Part shown: positions 28,601-43,600 of the stretch, piece by piece
Layout of the letters: the number at the start of each line of letters is the position of its first letter
Numbering within the stretch: the first letter of the stretch is position 1
Source: Cyanoderma ruficeps
Lineage: Eukaryota > Chordata > Aves > Passeriformes > Timaliidae
NCBI GenBank assembly: GCA_008694505.1
Contig: VZDJ01007747.1
Location: 30,732,574-30,796,573, forward strand
Length of the DNA: 64,000 nt
Direction: 5' to 3'
The notes under the pieces: model-generated
Databases searched by the model: none
What the model was told of the DNA's origin: nothing
The model's input: the letters and a program-made list of their open reading frames with translations, nothing else
Program-made: the position numbers and the translations under genes

Positions 28601-31600
28601 CTAGATTTAGAGATAGCAGATAGCAGAAGAGTTTCTGATCTTTTTATCAGCTCCCTGATATTTGCATTAATTATGTTCATATGTTCTTTTTAATCTTTCA
28701 TGGATTCATAGAACATACAGGCATTGACTGTTAATATGAGTATTAACATTTTTGTCCGAATTTAATAGTAGAGGTAGAAAATGAACAACTTCATTAAGCA
28801 TCACTTCTGGGAATAGTGATACTTCTTCCGTAGAAAACCTGCTGGTTTCACCAACCATATGAAGTTCAACAAGGGCAAGTGATGGGTTCTGCACTTGGGA
28901 TGAGGCAGTCCTGGATGTAGGTTCAGGGTGGGAAGTAAGATGCTGGAAAGCAGTGCCAGGAAAGGGACCTGGGGGTCCTGGTCAGGGGAAAGTTGGATAT
29001 GAGTCAGCAGTGCCCTGGCAGCCAGGAGGGCCAGCCCTGTCCTGGGGGGCATCAGGCCCAGCATCACCAGCCAGGCAAGGGAGGGGATTCTCCTGCTCTG
29101 AGCTGGGGCAGCCTCACCTTGGAAATTGCAGTTTTGGGTGCCACGATGTAAGAAAGAGAGGAAGCTATTACAGAGTGTCCAAAGACAACTAATGGTGGTG
29201 GTGAAGGGCCTTCAGAGGAAGCTGTATGAGGATGGGCTTGAGGCCACTTGGTCTGTTCAGCCTGGAGGAGACTGAGGGGAGACCTCGTTGCAGTCACATC
29301 TTCCTCATGAGGCGAAGAGGAGGGGCAGGCAGTGATCTCTGTGGTGATAATGACAGGACCCAAGGAAATGGCCTGAAGCTGAGTTAGGGGAGGTTTAGAT
29401 TGAATATTAGGAAAAGATTCTTCACCCAGAAGGTGGTTGGCCACTGGAACAAGCTCCCCAGGGGTCAAAGCACCAAGTCTGACAGAGCTCAAGAAGCATT
29501 TGGGCAATGCTTCCAGGCACATGGTGTGATTCTTAATGATGATCCTGTGCATGGCCAGGAGTTGGACGCAGTGACCCTTGTGGGTCTGTTCAAACTCAGC
29601 TCATTCTGTGATTCTGTGAAAAGTATCTCTCCTTTTCTATAAATTCATTCAGTTACAAGTTCTACCACATATAGAACTATGGTTCTTGAAATTATCCATA
29701 TTTACATTGAATAACTGAAATTATGAAAGCACACTTAAATAGTGCCATGCTTTAGACATTTAATCCAAACAAATATTTAAATGGTTATAAATGACCCACA
29801 TGGAGGCAAAAATTACATGTTCTGCTGTGGCCTTTTGAAAAGCAATTTTTGCAGGCTTTTTTCTGAATGACAAACTGAAGCTGTAAATGACACCGATTGT
29901 TCTTTATTTTCCTTTGTCCATTTTTGTGCTCTGTCAACCATGTTTTTCCTAGTAGTCAAATGGAAAGATTTCTTGCGACCAAAAAGTAATGTCATTGGGT
30001 TTTAAATACTTAATCATGACATCATGGCTTTGGAAATACTCCCACATTAAATGAAACAAGACAAAAAAATTTACTGTTGGAATAAAAATACTCAAAATTT
30101 GACTGCAAACCCCCCTTGCTATATACTGAAGGAATTTATGCATATGGCATTTTTGGTAGATTTCAATGCTTATAGCAAGGAAGAACATAAAACAAAAAAA
30201 GAAATACAGCTGACATTAAAACTCAAAAAAGTAGAAAGTGCATGTCTTAGATTTTTAAGGCTACATAATTATCACTTCTTGGTAGGTGTTAAAATCTGCA
30301 CAATTCCTATGGTTCTGCTATCTTCTGTACACAAATAAAAATTATGAAAAATAGGAATGATTAAAAAATAATACTTACAACAACCTAAGTGATTTCAACC
30401 CATCAAAAGTCCGTGCAGGAATACATCTTAGGCGGTTGTAACTAAGAATTCTGAAAATATATAAAATGCTGTCAGAAATGTATCAGTTAGTCAGTCAACT
30501 ATGCAGAGCATGACCAAAATCAGCTTTTGCATTCATAGCTAGTTAGGAAACAAGTTATTTTACAGCCTCCAAACCAAGCAAGTTTTAATATCAACTAAAC
30601 ATCCTTTCTTTCCAAGACAAAACCCCCATTGCAATGCCTCCAAAGAGTCACTGTTACATGTTTAAACTTACAAGGTGAGCAGCTGAGTCATGTTGCTGAA
30701 GCTCTGATTAGAAAGAGTGCTGATTCTGTTGTTACTTAAATCTCTAAAAAAATAAATGCAGAAATTCAGACCTTAAAATGAATGCCCCAGTCCCAAAACA
30801 CTGTAAGTTAAACTGACACACATTTTCATTAGTAGAAGTAGTATTATCATTGATACAGCTATTTAAAGCAGCACTTGTTTTTATTTTCACATGCCATATA
30901 TAAGCCCAGCAAGTTCAGCTTGATCAATAAAAAGCATTCTCATTTCAACACAGATGAAAAAGCAGTGCAATGCATTCTAATACAATAGCAATGTTCATCA
31001 TGCTACCAAGTTAATAATGCAATCCTTCATGAACTCAAGCACAAAAATGAAAGTAATGCTTTAAAGTGGAAGTATTCTAGTCATGTCCCTAATGACACCT
31101 GAGTAAATATCATTTAATACTCTACTTAACACTTACATGATGAAGACATCAAAGCCCAGAGCCATTATTATAAAGAACTTAGATTTACAGAAAAAGCATT
31201 AATGTCTTCTTTGGTCAAAATTCTAATGAATAAAGTCTTAAATATAATTATGATGGAAGCTGTAGTGGTATGCTGGTAGCTTCAAAGATGCTGTATTCAA
31301 TGTGAATACTGTCTGTTCTTTATTCTCATATTGTGCTTTACTTTTAATTTTATGTTGACTATTTCAGTATTGTTTCATGTATTTTGTGGTGAAATACTGC
31401 CTTTGCTTCTGAGGGAATCTTGATATATTAATTTAAGAGCACTGTTGAATAGCTATGCAACATACATATTTCCCCATTTGAAATTTTTGTGTAAGCGTGT
31501 AAGATGACTGACTCATAATAAACATATTAGGCAACTATAACAGAGAAATACATTCAAAAGAGAACAAAATAGATAAAAAGAAACTACTTTCTTTGTTAAT

Positions 31601-34600
31601 CTGGAATTCAGGAGACTTGTATGTAATTCTTTGTTAGACCACAGAACTATGCACAGTGGTTTCTTTTTCCAAACAGAGCTGAGGAACATTCTCAACTACA
31701 TAACAGCAGTATGAGTAAACGTACAGAGGAGTTTAAAATAATGTGCCCTGCAGCTCTCATAAATGGTAATATGATGGTAAAATGCTAATACTCATTTGCA
31801 TTCTGTTTACCATTCATCTATTCATAACTTACCTAAACTATTCACAAAGATTTCCTACAAGTTCTACACAGGATAGACTTGAAAATATTGCAAGGGCCTT
31901 TTTTCCTGATATTATTTGAAAAACACAAAAAGTTTTGAAAGTGTGGGTTTTAAAAAATTTGATTGTGACTTCTTTTGTCTAACATGAGGTAAATAAAGGA
32001 AATTAATTTCTTGTTTTTGAATTGCTCTAAACCCAGTGAAAAATGAAATTTAAGGGATTCAGTTACTCCCCTCCACTTTCCCTTCTGATTATAATGAAAC
32101 CACAAACTGCTTTCAGAATGTAACACAGTTCAGCCTCAGCTGGTACAAATTTTTATAGTCTTAACAAAGACCATGGAAATTACAGATGGAATTACAGGCA
32201 TTTACATCTACAGTCTTCCTGTTTTTCTCACTGTACACTTAAAAGGTACAGAAATCATATTCAAACCATTCATGGAGGTAATAAATTTTAGAGCAACTGA
32301 TGTTTTGCCTGAAATCACATGGTGAGTCAGCAATAGACTTGGCAACAAGGCATTTTAGACAAGCTCTCCCCTTGGGTCTCCTTGGGTCTCCTTTTTGCTC
32401 CTGAAAACCCTATACTATGGGAGAAACAATTACACTGACTTTATAAGATCTTATGTCTCTTTTGAGGTCAACTATAACTTTTGCTTTGTTATTTTGTGGT
32501 GTAATCGCTGGAATAAAATACCCATGCTCATAAAATGCGAGTATATTATATGTAGGATGTGATAAGAAGAATAAAATATCCTCAGTTATAAAATATGGTT
32601 GGGTATTTGCTGAATATGTTACCTTTTACAGGCTTCTTCATATAAATAAATTCAGGTGTAATTGTGTAAAATATTTTGTTTTGCTTTTAATTTCAGTAGA
32701 GAGCATTGCTTTAAAACTACTTACATGAGTGTCAAATGCTTGTAGTTGGAAAGCTCTTTTGGAACAAGGGTAAACTGATTTCCATCCAAATAACTAAACC
32801 AGAAAAAATAAAACAAAGAGCATTACGTATTTTATTAAAATAGGAGCATCTTCATCCACTAATCTCAGAATCCAACAGTTAAATTAATAGCAAATGAATG
32901 CATACTATTCCATTTTATAAGAAAACTTACAAATTTTGCTTTTCAGAGATAGAACTGAGGATTGTAACCTAACATCCAAATGCAACTATATCATATACAA
33001 TGCATATTATGAAGTAACATAATAAAGACCATCTCTTGCATTATAGTTTCCATTTCACAATGACTGCAAAATGAGGTCTTTATCATCTCCATTTCCCACA
33101 CACCTACACAGGAAAGGTAAGTCTGACTTCTGCAAATCACATCAAGTGTGGATTTTTAGCTATAGTAGAAAGAAACAGACTCTGGCATTGCAGAGGCAGT
33201 CCTTTACACTACAAACAGCAAGGTCTGGTTTTAGCTCTAACAGCAAATTTATTTGTCTTGCCTGTGGTTCAGGTCACCTTCCTTAATTTATCCCTGTAAA
33301 TTTCATGATACATCAGTATATCATGCTACAATCCTATCCCTGTGAAGTATGTTAGTGACTGAAGACAGTAATCAATTACCCTTTACTAGAAAAGTTAGGT
33401 TTTTTTTCCCCCTCTCAGTAGGTTCACAGCTCCTGTATTATACTGCTCACTCTTCTTCCATGCTCATAATTCTCAATAAGAGACCTTCTCATCCTTAGAG
33501 TTAATGGGGACAGAGCTATCAGACTGTGCTGGCACCGGCGTTACAGGCAGAGGAAGGTAACAAGCCTTGCCTAAAAAACTTCCAGTGTGCAGCCAGACAT
33601 AACAGAGCACAAGTGGAGGGGCTCTTCATGTAACCAGGGCAAGTAGTTTAGAGATTATAAGAAGTGCTGAATTTACCTGACACTCTGAAATGAAGCATAT
33701 AGTGGCAAGAAGATTAAAGGTCTTTAGTTTCTCAGCTGGGGAAAATGACTTTGCTGATGATGGTATTACTTATGTTTCCTGGAACCCAGCTGGAAACTAC
33801 ACCCTCATTATCCCTATACAAAGAAGATATGTTTGCCATCCAAATACTTGCAACATGCTTGAGCTAAGAGCAGTCTTTGATAGGGACATTTTTTGTTTTA
33901 TTTTGAGCTTAATGTCTTTACACATGCTATAGCATCTTTGGAAACTTTAGTCTTGACTAAATGGATGAGGTGAAATACAGTTAAACTTCACAAAAAAACC
34001 TGTCTACATCTAATCAAAAGGCTGTCTTTCTTCTTTTTTTTTTCTTTGGACTATGACTTCCTAGGGCTGCTTGCCAAATCCAAAATGTGTCTCAACAAGC
34101 TTTATACTTACACTATGTTAATGGTGGTGAATAGAGTATGGGCTCATTAATTAATTATTAAAAAAAACCCAAACAACTTTTAAAATTTTTGAAGAAGTAT
34201 TCTGAGTAAATTCTTTTATCAACAGATACATTAGGTTATATTATTAAGCTTCATTAGAACTGAGGTACTACAAGTATCCACTTGCCTGATAAAAACTCCT
34301 CCTTGTTCAAATGAAGTAACTATTAAGATATTTTATAAAACACATGAAGAGTACATCTTCGAAGAGCCATGCATGCCAACAAGCAAGAAGAATCAATCAC
34401 AATGCAACTGTTAACAGGAACCACCTTCATTATTCTTTTGAAAAATATGCTACATTGCATGCTTAGACACTAAAGCATACAAAATTGTACACAAATGAAT
34501 TTTCAGTCACAGGGTTCCATTTGCAATTCCAAAAGTATCTCTCTTTAGCTGCTTTGTTTTACATTGCATTGATGACCTCGTACTGACAAATTGTATTTAT

Positions 34601-37600
34601 ATTCAAGAATTCAAGAAAGTCATCTTTGAGGAAAAAAACTAAACCACCCAACTCAAAGCCTAATGAATTGTAGGTTTATATATCTGTGTGCTAATTTGAG
34701 ATCTTAATAATTCCTACTTATCAATGGCTAAAGACTTTTACATGCCATTAAGCACTAGACTAATGGTGGACATCTCACAATCTTCTATATAATACGAAAC
34801 CATAAAACAGTAAAATCTTTTAATTATTTACAAAACGTAGTTACAATGTTTTTTGGAAAAGCACTACATTAACCAACCATTATAAAACATTATTAAATAC
34901 TTGCCATATGTAACACAAACCAAGATTTTTTTTCCTGTAAATTATTTCTATTTCTTTCAATATTCCGATCTATCTGATCAAGAATCAAAACAAATGAGTA
35001 TCTCAATTTTTAGGTTCCTATTTTCCTTTTCATAATGCATAAAAATTTGCTCATATAGTCTTATGAGTAGCTTATTCAGTTAATATCTTCAAACAATACA
35101 TGAAGTAGCAAGCTCTTTTTTTGGTATCTATGTTACTGTCCACCTGCATATTCAAATAATATCTTTCATAAAATCCAGTCTTAACAATTTTTCTCACAGA
35201 CAACATGTTTCAATAGATTGATAAAATAGCACAGATTTTATAAAACTGCCTGTGTGAAAAGGAAGACATTCTATTAAAACCAGTGCTTTTGCAATATCAA
35301 AAAACTATCATAATCTCTGCATCATAGAATATCCTGAGTTGGAAGGATCACAGAATCATTAGGATTGCAAGGAACCTCTGGAGATCATCCAGTCCATCCC
35401 CCCTGCAAAGTCAGGTATACCTAGAGCAAGTCACACAGGAGCACATCCAGGTGGGTTTTGGATGTCTGCAGAGAAGCAGACTCCACAACCTCACTGGGCA
35501 GCTTTTGCCAGTGCTCTCACAACCTCAATATAAAGAAGTTCTTCCTCATGTTGAGGTGCAGCTTCTTGTGGCTTAGTTTACAGTCATTAGTCCTTGTCCT
35601 GTTGCTGGGCACCATGGAAAAGAGTCCAGCACCATCCTGTTGACACCAGCCTTTGAGATATTTGTAGGTATTGATGGGATCCCCTCTCAGTCTTCTCCAG
35701 ACTAACCAGGCCCAGGTCCCACAGTCCCTCCTCACAGAAGAGATTCTTGGCCCCTAATCACCTTTTTTGCCTCTACTGGACCCTCTCCAGTAACTCCTTG
35801 TTGTTCTTGAACTTTGGAGACCAGAAGTGAACACAATACTCTGGAAGTGACCTCACAAGAGTTGAACAGTGAAGGAGGATCACTTCCTTTGACCTGCTGG
35901 TTACACTTATCCCAGTGCACCCCAGGAAGGACTGGACACTCATGGCCCTGCTCAGGACAGACCCTAGAGTCACACTATGTGCCTGAGAGAATTGTCCAAA
36001 CACTTCTTGGACTCTGGTAGGCTTGGTGCTGTGACCACTTCCCTGGGGAGCCTGCTCCAGTGTCTGATCACCCTCTGAAAAAGAACCTTTCTTCACAATA
36101 ATTATACTTCTCACTGAAGTGAAAGTGACTCCCAGTGAAAGTCAGCTCCCAGCTGACTGGGACCTCTCCAGATAACCTCCAGAAATCATTGAGAGAGGCC
36201 TTGGAATGGCATCAGCCATCTCTTTGAATATTTTTGGATAAATTTCATCAGGCCCCATAGACTTAGAGAAAGCCAGCAGGAGCAGCAAATCCTGTGCAAG
36301 TTTGGTGTTGGCTGGGAGTTGATAATTCCCACAGTCATGGCGCTCCCGCTCAGGGCATTGGGACCTCAGAGTCAATCACTGGTATTAAAGACCAAAGTGA
36401 AAAAAGCATTAAACGTCTCTGCTTTGTCTATGTCACTGTGAAGTGACCATATTCATCAAAAAATGGACCAGTGTTATTTCTGGGCTGCCTTTTGCTGTTA
36501 AGATATTTAACAGCAAAAGTATTGCCCAGCTTCAGATCTAATTGAGCCAATTTCTTTCTACAGCGACGAGCAGCCCCTCTATATTACTCCCATGTCACCC
36601 AACCTTGTTTCCACTGGATGTACATTTTTCATTTTTGCCTTAGCTCCAGAAGATCTCTGCTTAGGTGAGCTGGCCTTCTGTCTCACTTGCTTGGCTCCTG
36701 ACTTTTTTGAATTGCTTGCTCTTTAGCTCTTAACAGGTGGTACTTAAAAAGTGACCAGCACTGGTGCACCTCAGTACCTTCCAAAGCATTTCCCATGCAG
36801 ATCTTACTAGTTCCCTGAGCAGCCTGAAGTCTGCTTTCCTCATATCCAGAGCTGAAGTTTTGCTGGCACATTTCCTCCTGTCAATAGAGATTTTAAACTC
36901 GACTGCTTTATGACCACTGTGGCCTAGACAGACACCAGATGCCCCCTTACTCACAAGACCCTCTCATTAACATGCAGCAAATCCCAGAGAGCAGCTTTCC
37001 TAATTCACTCCCTTAGTACCATAAAGCCATTGTCCAGGTGTTTTTAACTCCCTGACAAAGATGAAGGCCATTGATTTAGAGGATTAAGGTGCTTGATTTT
37101 GGGGTAAAAAGTATTGATTTAGAGGTATTAAAAAACATGTTCATTATGAAAACACATTCATATTATTGTTTCCTTTTTGCTTTTTTGTGTAATTGAACTT
37201 CATTCCTTTCTAACCAGCGACCAGAGATTAATCAGATTAACTGTTGCCCTTAATTTAACCCATTGTAACATGACATCCACACAGTTATACAATGGTTCAG
37301 TGCTGGGGACATAAAATCTGAGAGTGATTACAATTTTATATACATATATTTTTAAAGCTATTCAGTAACAGATAGTTTCTAAGACTGGTTTAGGACTTAC
37401 AAAGCATTGATAATTCAAACTTAACCTCCCGTTTCTCAAGATAATGTGAAAGTCTTTATAAAGCAGTGGATAAACAAATTTCAACTCATCTACTAAATTC
37501 AATTTTTTGGTTTTTTCCCCCCATTCTTGACAATAAAAATCTGACATTAATTTTCATAAAAGGGATAAAAAGCACACCACTTACAGTTCAGTCACATCTT

Positions 37601-40600
37601 TTGGGATGCCTTTAGGCAAAGCTTTTAGACCTTTGTTGCTGCAGCGAACTACTGTGTCCAGACAAGTACATTCTGCAGGGCAGCGGGCCAGGGGAGAGCA
37701 GCTATTGTCATCATTTCCTGGTTAATAAAAACAAACAGATGCTAAGATTGCTAATAAATGTCTCTTCAGTATTACCAATAATAGCACATCTAGATTTTCT
37801 TCAAGCCAATGTGGTATTTCTGTACTGCAATATCTCAAGGTAGGGAAAAAATTACATCATCTATGCAAACCATCACTCGAAGAATTTACATCTCAGGTGA
37901 TGCTTTATGTAGTGCAATGCTGTTTTAGTAGGTAAAAGTTCTATTATATGGAAAAAAATCATTAAAGAAAGAATAAATTCTGAAATGAAAGACAAAAAAC
38001 TTAAAGAAGTATTAAAAACAGTCTCTTTAAAAAAACAAGATACAGCCTTGAAAATTGACAAACTAATAATGCAGTAAATGGAAGTATGTGTGAGAGATGC
38101 AAGATAACAGCATTTCTTTTAATTAAGACTTAATGAAGCCGCAAGCTATAACATGTCATGTTATTTGATCAAGTAACCTGAAAGAGTGCTTGATTCAAGC
38201 ATCAGTGTTTGAAAATATTCTCACCTGTACTATAACATTAGATCAATTTTTTTATACTATTTCTAAATTATTAATTACAGTACTGAAGATAGGCAAGAAA
38301 AACTTTTGAAGGCATGTATACAACTGCCCATGCTTGCTGATCATCCAAAAATGGGTGTAAAGTTTTTAAACTGACATAGAAACTGAGCATGAAGGCCTTA
38401 AAAGTGCAGTACCTTGGGATCTATGGGAGCCATGCAGCTATCTATATGAAAGCTGAAATTATAAAAGGTTCAAATATTAATTTACTTACCATCATCGCAT
38501 GTAAAATCCTGAATTGCCACATCCTGGATAGGAATCTCTTTGAGGAAGTAAGGCTTTTGGCAGCGAGGATTCCCCGTCACAATGCGTTTCTTCCTGAGCC
38601 AGTCTCCAAGCCACGCGAGATGGCAGTTGCAGTTGAAGGGATTGGCCAAGAGGTTTCTGAGAACCACAGGAAAGTTTATCCCACATGACACCATCCTTTC
38701 ATTCTAAGGATTCTATTTTCAAAAAAGCATACCTTAAACACCGTTCTTCAAACAATCCTGTGCGTAAACCACAGGCGAGAGGTGTAATTTAGGCTCTGTG
38801 TGGTGAATCTTGATACAAGTTGTTTAGAAATAATTTAAAACTGTCAAAGACCTGACTTCATTTCAAGCCAATCTGTACCAATAATACAATAATTTCATAT
38901 AGAGATGGAGGCTGATTACTTTACATTATTAGCTTTTACCTGACAACAGGTATTCCATTAATTTATCATCTCAAGATTTCCATCTTTTATTTGCTCCAGA
39001 GAATAAGTTTCCTATCTGAAGTGACAGTCAAGCTGATTACATGCCAGTTACAAGAATGAATTTACTTCTAAAAGCCTCAGTACTTTTGGCATCTCCTTAT
39101 TGCAGCACAAACATATCGACAATTCCATTATTTATAAACATGTCATCCTTAATATGCAAAATTAGTAACTGGGAGCAAAGTGTCACTTTTCATGTAAAAA
39201 GGGGATTAAGTATTTTCCTGAATGATGCTACCTACAACCAGCACTTCTTCATGAAACTGAGTGGCAGCTTTGCTTACTCTTTTCACATCCCTTAAATTAC
39301 ATCACATTTAAATTTAAAAAAAGGAAGTATCTTTTTTATAGAAAATGAGACTGAAGCTTCCTTATAAAACACATATGAATTAAGATTCTCACCAGGCCAA
39401 GGAAATTTAAGCTAGTAATTGGGTGGCACAGGGCACAACAGACAACATGGTAATCCAACCAGCTGTGATTGTGTGCTGCCTACCTAAATGTGGCTTTCTA
39501 CCCTGGTTTAGATCAGTGGGCTCCATGAGGGGAGTGAGCAGGATGTTTTTCCTGCCTTCTCAGAGACTTCCGCAAACCCGTCTAATGCTGTACCAAAGGG
39601 CACCATGAAAATATACTTTTCATGTGCCTAAGATGGTCCAGAAAACAAAATTTCTCAAAACTGCCTCTATGAAATCCTTTTATCCCTGAACTTTACTATT
39701 GCTGTGAAATTACACATCAAAGTATTAAGGGAAATGGTCCCCAAAGGTCAGAGATTTTAACATGGTTGTGATAAAAGATGAACGTGACTTACAGCGTGGA
39801 GAGCGAATGCAGCGTGTCAAAGGAGCCGGGCGCCACGGTGGTGATCTGATTGTCATACAGCGAGAGCAGGCGGACAGAGCTCAGCCCTGTGAAGCTGTCA
39901 TTTCCCACACAGCTCACCCTGTTGCTCCTCAGCATCCTGAGAAAGAAGGATCAGCATTTTTCAGCTTGGCCTGGGCAGGGACCAGGGCTGAAGTGGCTAC
40001 TGGAGTGAGGGCCGAGAGTTATGACTACAAAGGGGCTGCTGCCAGTGAAGGGACCACCAGTGCAGTGAGCCCTGTGCTGCCTGTCACCTCACTGAGGAGA
40101 CTGGGTGCAGTGTGTGTGGAGCAGGCTGGAAGACAAAGGTAGGTGGGTGGGTAGGTTTCACAGAGGCAAGGGGTGTTTCACAGAATCACAGAATGGGTAA
40201 GGCTGGAAACGACCACTGGTCCAACCCTGCTCGAGCAGGGCTCTCCAGAGCTTTTCTCTAGAGAGTTACTCAGGATTGTGTCCAGGTAACTTCTGAGTAC
40301 CTCCAGATGAGACCTCATAACCTCTTTGGACAACCTGCTCCAGTTTCCCCTAAGCATTTGGGTTTTTTTCTTTTTCTTACAATACCAGAAGCAGTAATTA
40401 TGAATTTTTAATCAACAAGAAATGAAACTGAAATTCCCCAAACCAGAGAAACACAGCAACCCTCTCTTCATGTTTCCAAGGCTGATGACTACAGAATTGC
40501 TATTTATATAGAGCAGAGGCTTGTACCAGCTTACCTCTTCTTGAGGACCCTTTCACTCCATTTTTCTTAGGACAAATTCTAGAAACCACAATGCATTCAA

Positions 40601-43600
40601 AAGCATTTAATTCAAATGAAATCAGCATTCCTCCTCAGCATGACTCTAAGACAGTACAAATTTCAGAATACTAAGCTATTCTAAAATATCTCAAATTTCT
40701 ATAAAACTTAAGAGCTTTGAAGTCTGTTGTTCTCCTCTCTGTCCACCAAAGAAGGTAATTTTCCTCTATGCTCTCGTCTAGGACTAGCTGCTTTAAACAA
40801 TTTTAGCAGCTTTAACTACAAGGTTAGAAACTGTAGACATGATTTATTTAAAATACCTAATGTCTATGGGCAGCTGAAACCCCAAAGACCATCTAATCTT
40901 GGCTCTGGTCTGCAGATCAGAAGGACAGGCTCTCTAAAGAAGGCCAAGATGCTGTAGATTGTATAAATATTTTTTTGAGTGGAAAGAACTAAGCTGCTTC
41001 ATGGAAAGAATGAAATGAGTTCAAGCTATAGTGCTTTTAATCTTGCCTTCACTGTTGAAATGACAAAAAAATTACTTAGGAGAGGATCATTTCCCACATT
41101 TCAATACACACCAGAACAATTTCTTCCTCTAGCAAAAATCCCAGCAATGGTTGAGCTGAAATGAATCAGACTCCATTACGCAAAACGTGTAATTCCCGTG
41201 CAAAATTCTGTTACTTTGATGATTATTCCCATTTCCATTTCTGAAGTGGGATGTTTACTCATGCTCAACTGCTTCACGGCTTTAGAGGACTCATTACACC
41301 CACAACTAATAATTAATAAATTAATATGATGTATAGGTTCTAGTAAAACAGGAAGAAAAAGTAAAATATACTTCAATAATCCATAACTAATTCTTCAAAG
41401 TATTTTTTTAGGACATATATGATATTATTCTCAAAAATACCTATGAGAAAAGAAGAACACCCAAATAAATATACTTACAGTGTTTTGAGACTTTCTAGTC
41501 CTTTGAACATTTTGTGTTGAACACTTTCCAAGCGGTTGCTTGTGAGCAATAGTTCATTCACACCAGAGGCTCCATCAAATGCTCCTTCTTCTATATCTGT
41601 AATCTTGTTATTGCTCAGGTTTCTATTACACGTTAACAGAAATAGATAAAAACTGAAGGGATTGTCTTATATAAATGTCCTAAATTAACTGTTAAATGCT
41701 GCAGACTGAAAAAATTCCAAGAAAGACTTAGAATCTTAGTTTTCCGCTAAGCTTGGTAAAGACCTCCAAAATCACCAAATGCAATCTTGATGCAATAGCC
41801 AAGTTTTTGTGTGAAAGCACAAAAAATAAATACATCATTCAACTTCAAAACAGTAAAAAAAATTCAGTGCCCTTCTAATTAAAGAAGCAAAGGTTTTTAA
41901 AGTAATCTTTGGAAGATGGCTCTTAAATAATCGCAGTTACCCAGTCTATGCTGCTGCCACACAAGAACATATTTTCCTGATCTTGAATCTTATCAGTAAC
42001 TGTATTTTTTTCAGGTCTCCAGCCTTTGTAGCATTTTTAGATGAATTAATGACAAAATTATACGGTATGAGTACAGCACAACTAACCTCTCAGATTTATT
42101 TTATCTTGATAGACAAATACAAGAAAACAGTATAAACAGCAACATATGTAAAGGAAATGTGTGAATATAAACAGTACAGGAAATGTTAATAATTTATGAC
42201 ATTAGTTAGAGAGGAGGGTTCATAAGCAAGATAGTTCATGAATCTGCAATTTCCCTGCAAAGTGGTTCAAAATATGGGGAAAATGACCTAAAATATTGTG
42301 AAAATACTTCGTGTTTACAATTTTAGTTGAAAGATGAAAATTACATCCCAAATGCGTTGCATCTGTACTATACATACACATATGCAACAGCACACAATTT
42401 CTTCAATATTTTTATAATAGAGTCCTTTTGTTTTGTTTTGTTTGTTTCATATAATTATTTACACATATTACAGAAGTACATAGCTGCACATTAAACAGTA
42501 TCATAATACACCAGTGATTTTTAGAAGGTCTTAAAAACTCTCTGAGACAAAGTGAATGGAAGTAAAACTAAAGACTATTTGATGGAATTAATGGTGTTGG
42601 GAAGAAAATCAAACATTATTTCATGCAATTTCTATAACGGTGTTTAAGTCATTCAAAATAAGAAAGATAATATTTGTTAGAAAAAGCTCCAGGAAGCTGT
42701 GGCTTAGTCTTCAGTGCTGACTACTCTCTCTAGCCTAGCTGAAATGCAACCTACACACCTTGCCTGTGAAGAAGGATACAATCATGTCATTAGTTAGGTT
42801 GGATAGGACCTTTAATATCATCAAGTCCAAGCATCTAATCCAGTCCTGCAAAGTCCATTACAGAAATGCATTCCTAAGTTTTAAATTTCTCTAGGAATGG
42901 CAACAAACACCACTTCCCTGGGTGGCCTGTTCCACTGCTTGACAGCCCTTTCCACAGAGAAACCAAACTAAACCTCCTCTGCTGCAATTTTATAGAATTT
43001 CCTCTCATCTTGTCACTTTTCACCAGAGAAAAAAGGACAACCCCAGCCTCACTACATCCTCCTTTCAGATAGGTGTAAAGAGCAATAAGGTCCCCACTGA
43101 AATTCTGGTTTTCCAGGTTAAATAACCTATTTCCTTAGCTGCTCCTCATAACACTTGGGCTCCATACCCTTCAGCAGCTTCGTTACCCTTCTCTGGACTC
43201 TTTAGGGCAGCTCAATATCTTTTTGGTAGAGAGGAATCCAAAACTGAACAAGCTACTCAAGATGTGGCCTCACCAATGACAAGCACTGGGGGACAATCAT
43301 TGCCCTGGTCCTGCTGGCACACTATTGCTGATACAGGCCAGGTGCCATTTGTCTTCTTGGCCACCTGGGCACACACTGGTTCATGTTCACCTGGCTGTCA
43401 AGCAGCATCCCCAGGTCCTTTTCTGCTGGGCAGCTTGCCAGCCACACTTCCCCAAGTCTGAGTGCTGCATGTGGATGTTGTGACAATGCAGGGCCTGGAA
43501 CTCGGACTTGCTGAATCTCATACCATCGGCCTTGGCCCATCTAACCAACCAGTCCAGATCCCTCTGCAGAGCCTTCCTACCCTCCAGCAGATCAACACTC

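Larger units (their letters stand above)
32794..37584. other. SLIT2 intron with CR1 cluster
   Basis: 4791 bp. About 1.7 kb at 35325-37060 is a cluster of minus-strand CR1 pieces. 32794-35324 and 37061-37584 are AT-rich without recognised features. Confidence 0.8.

Noticed and set aside
29064..29552. Minus-strand open frame of 162 codons
   Set aside because: It is the antisense of the plus-strand CR1 copy at 28865-29622; no protein likeness.
39762..40142. Plus-strand open frame of 126 codons
   Set aside because: It overlaps the GC-rich SLIT2 exon antisense and simply reflects fewer AT-rich stops there. No family likeness.
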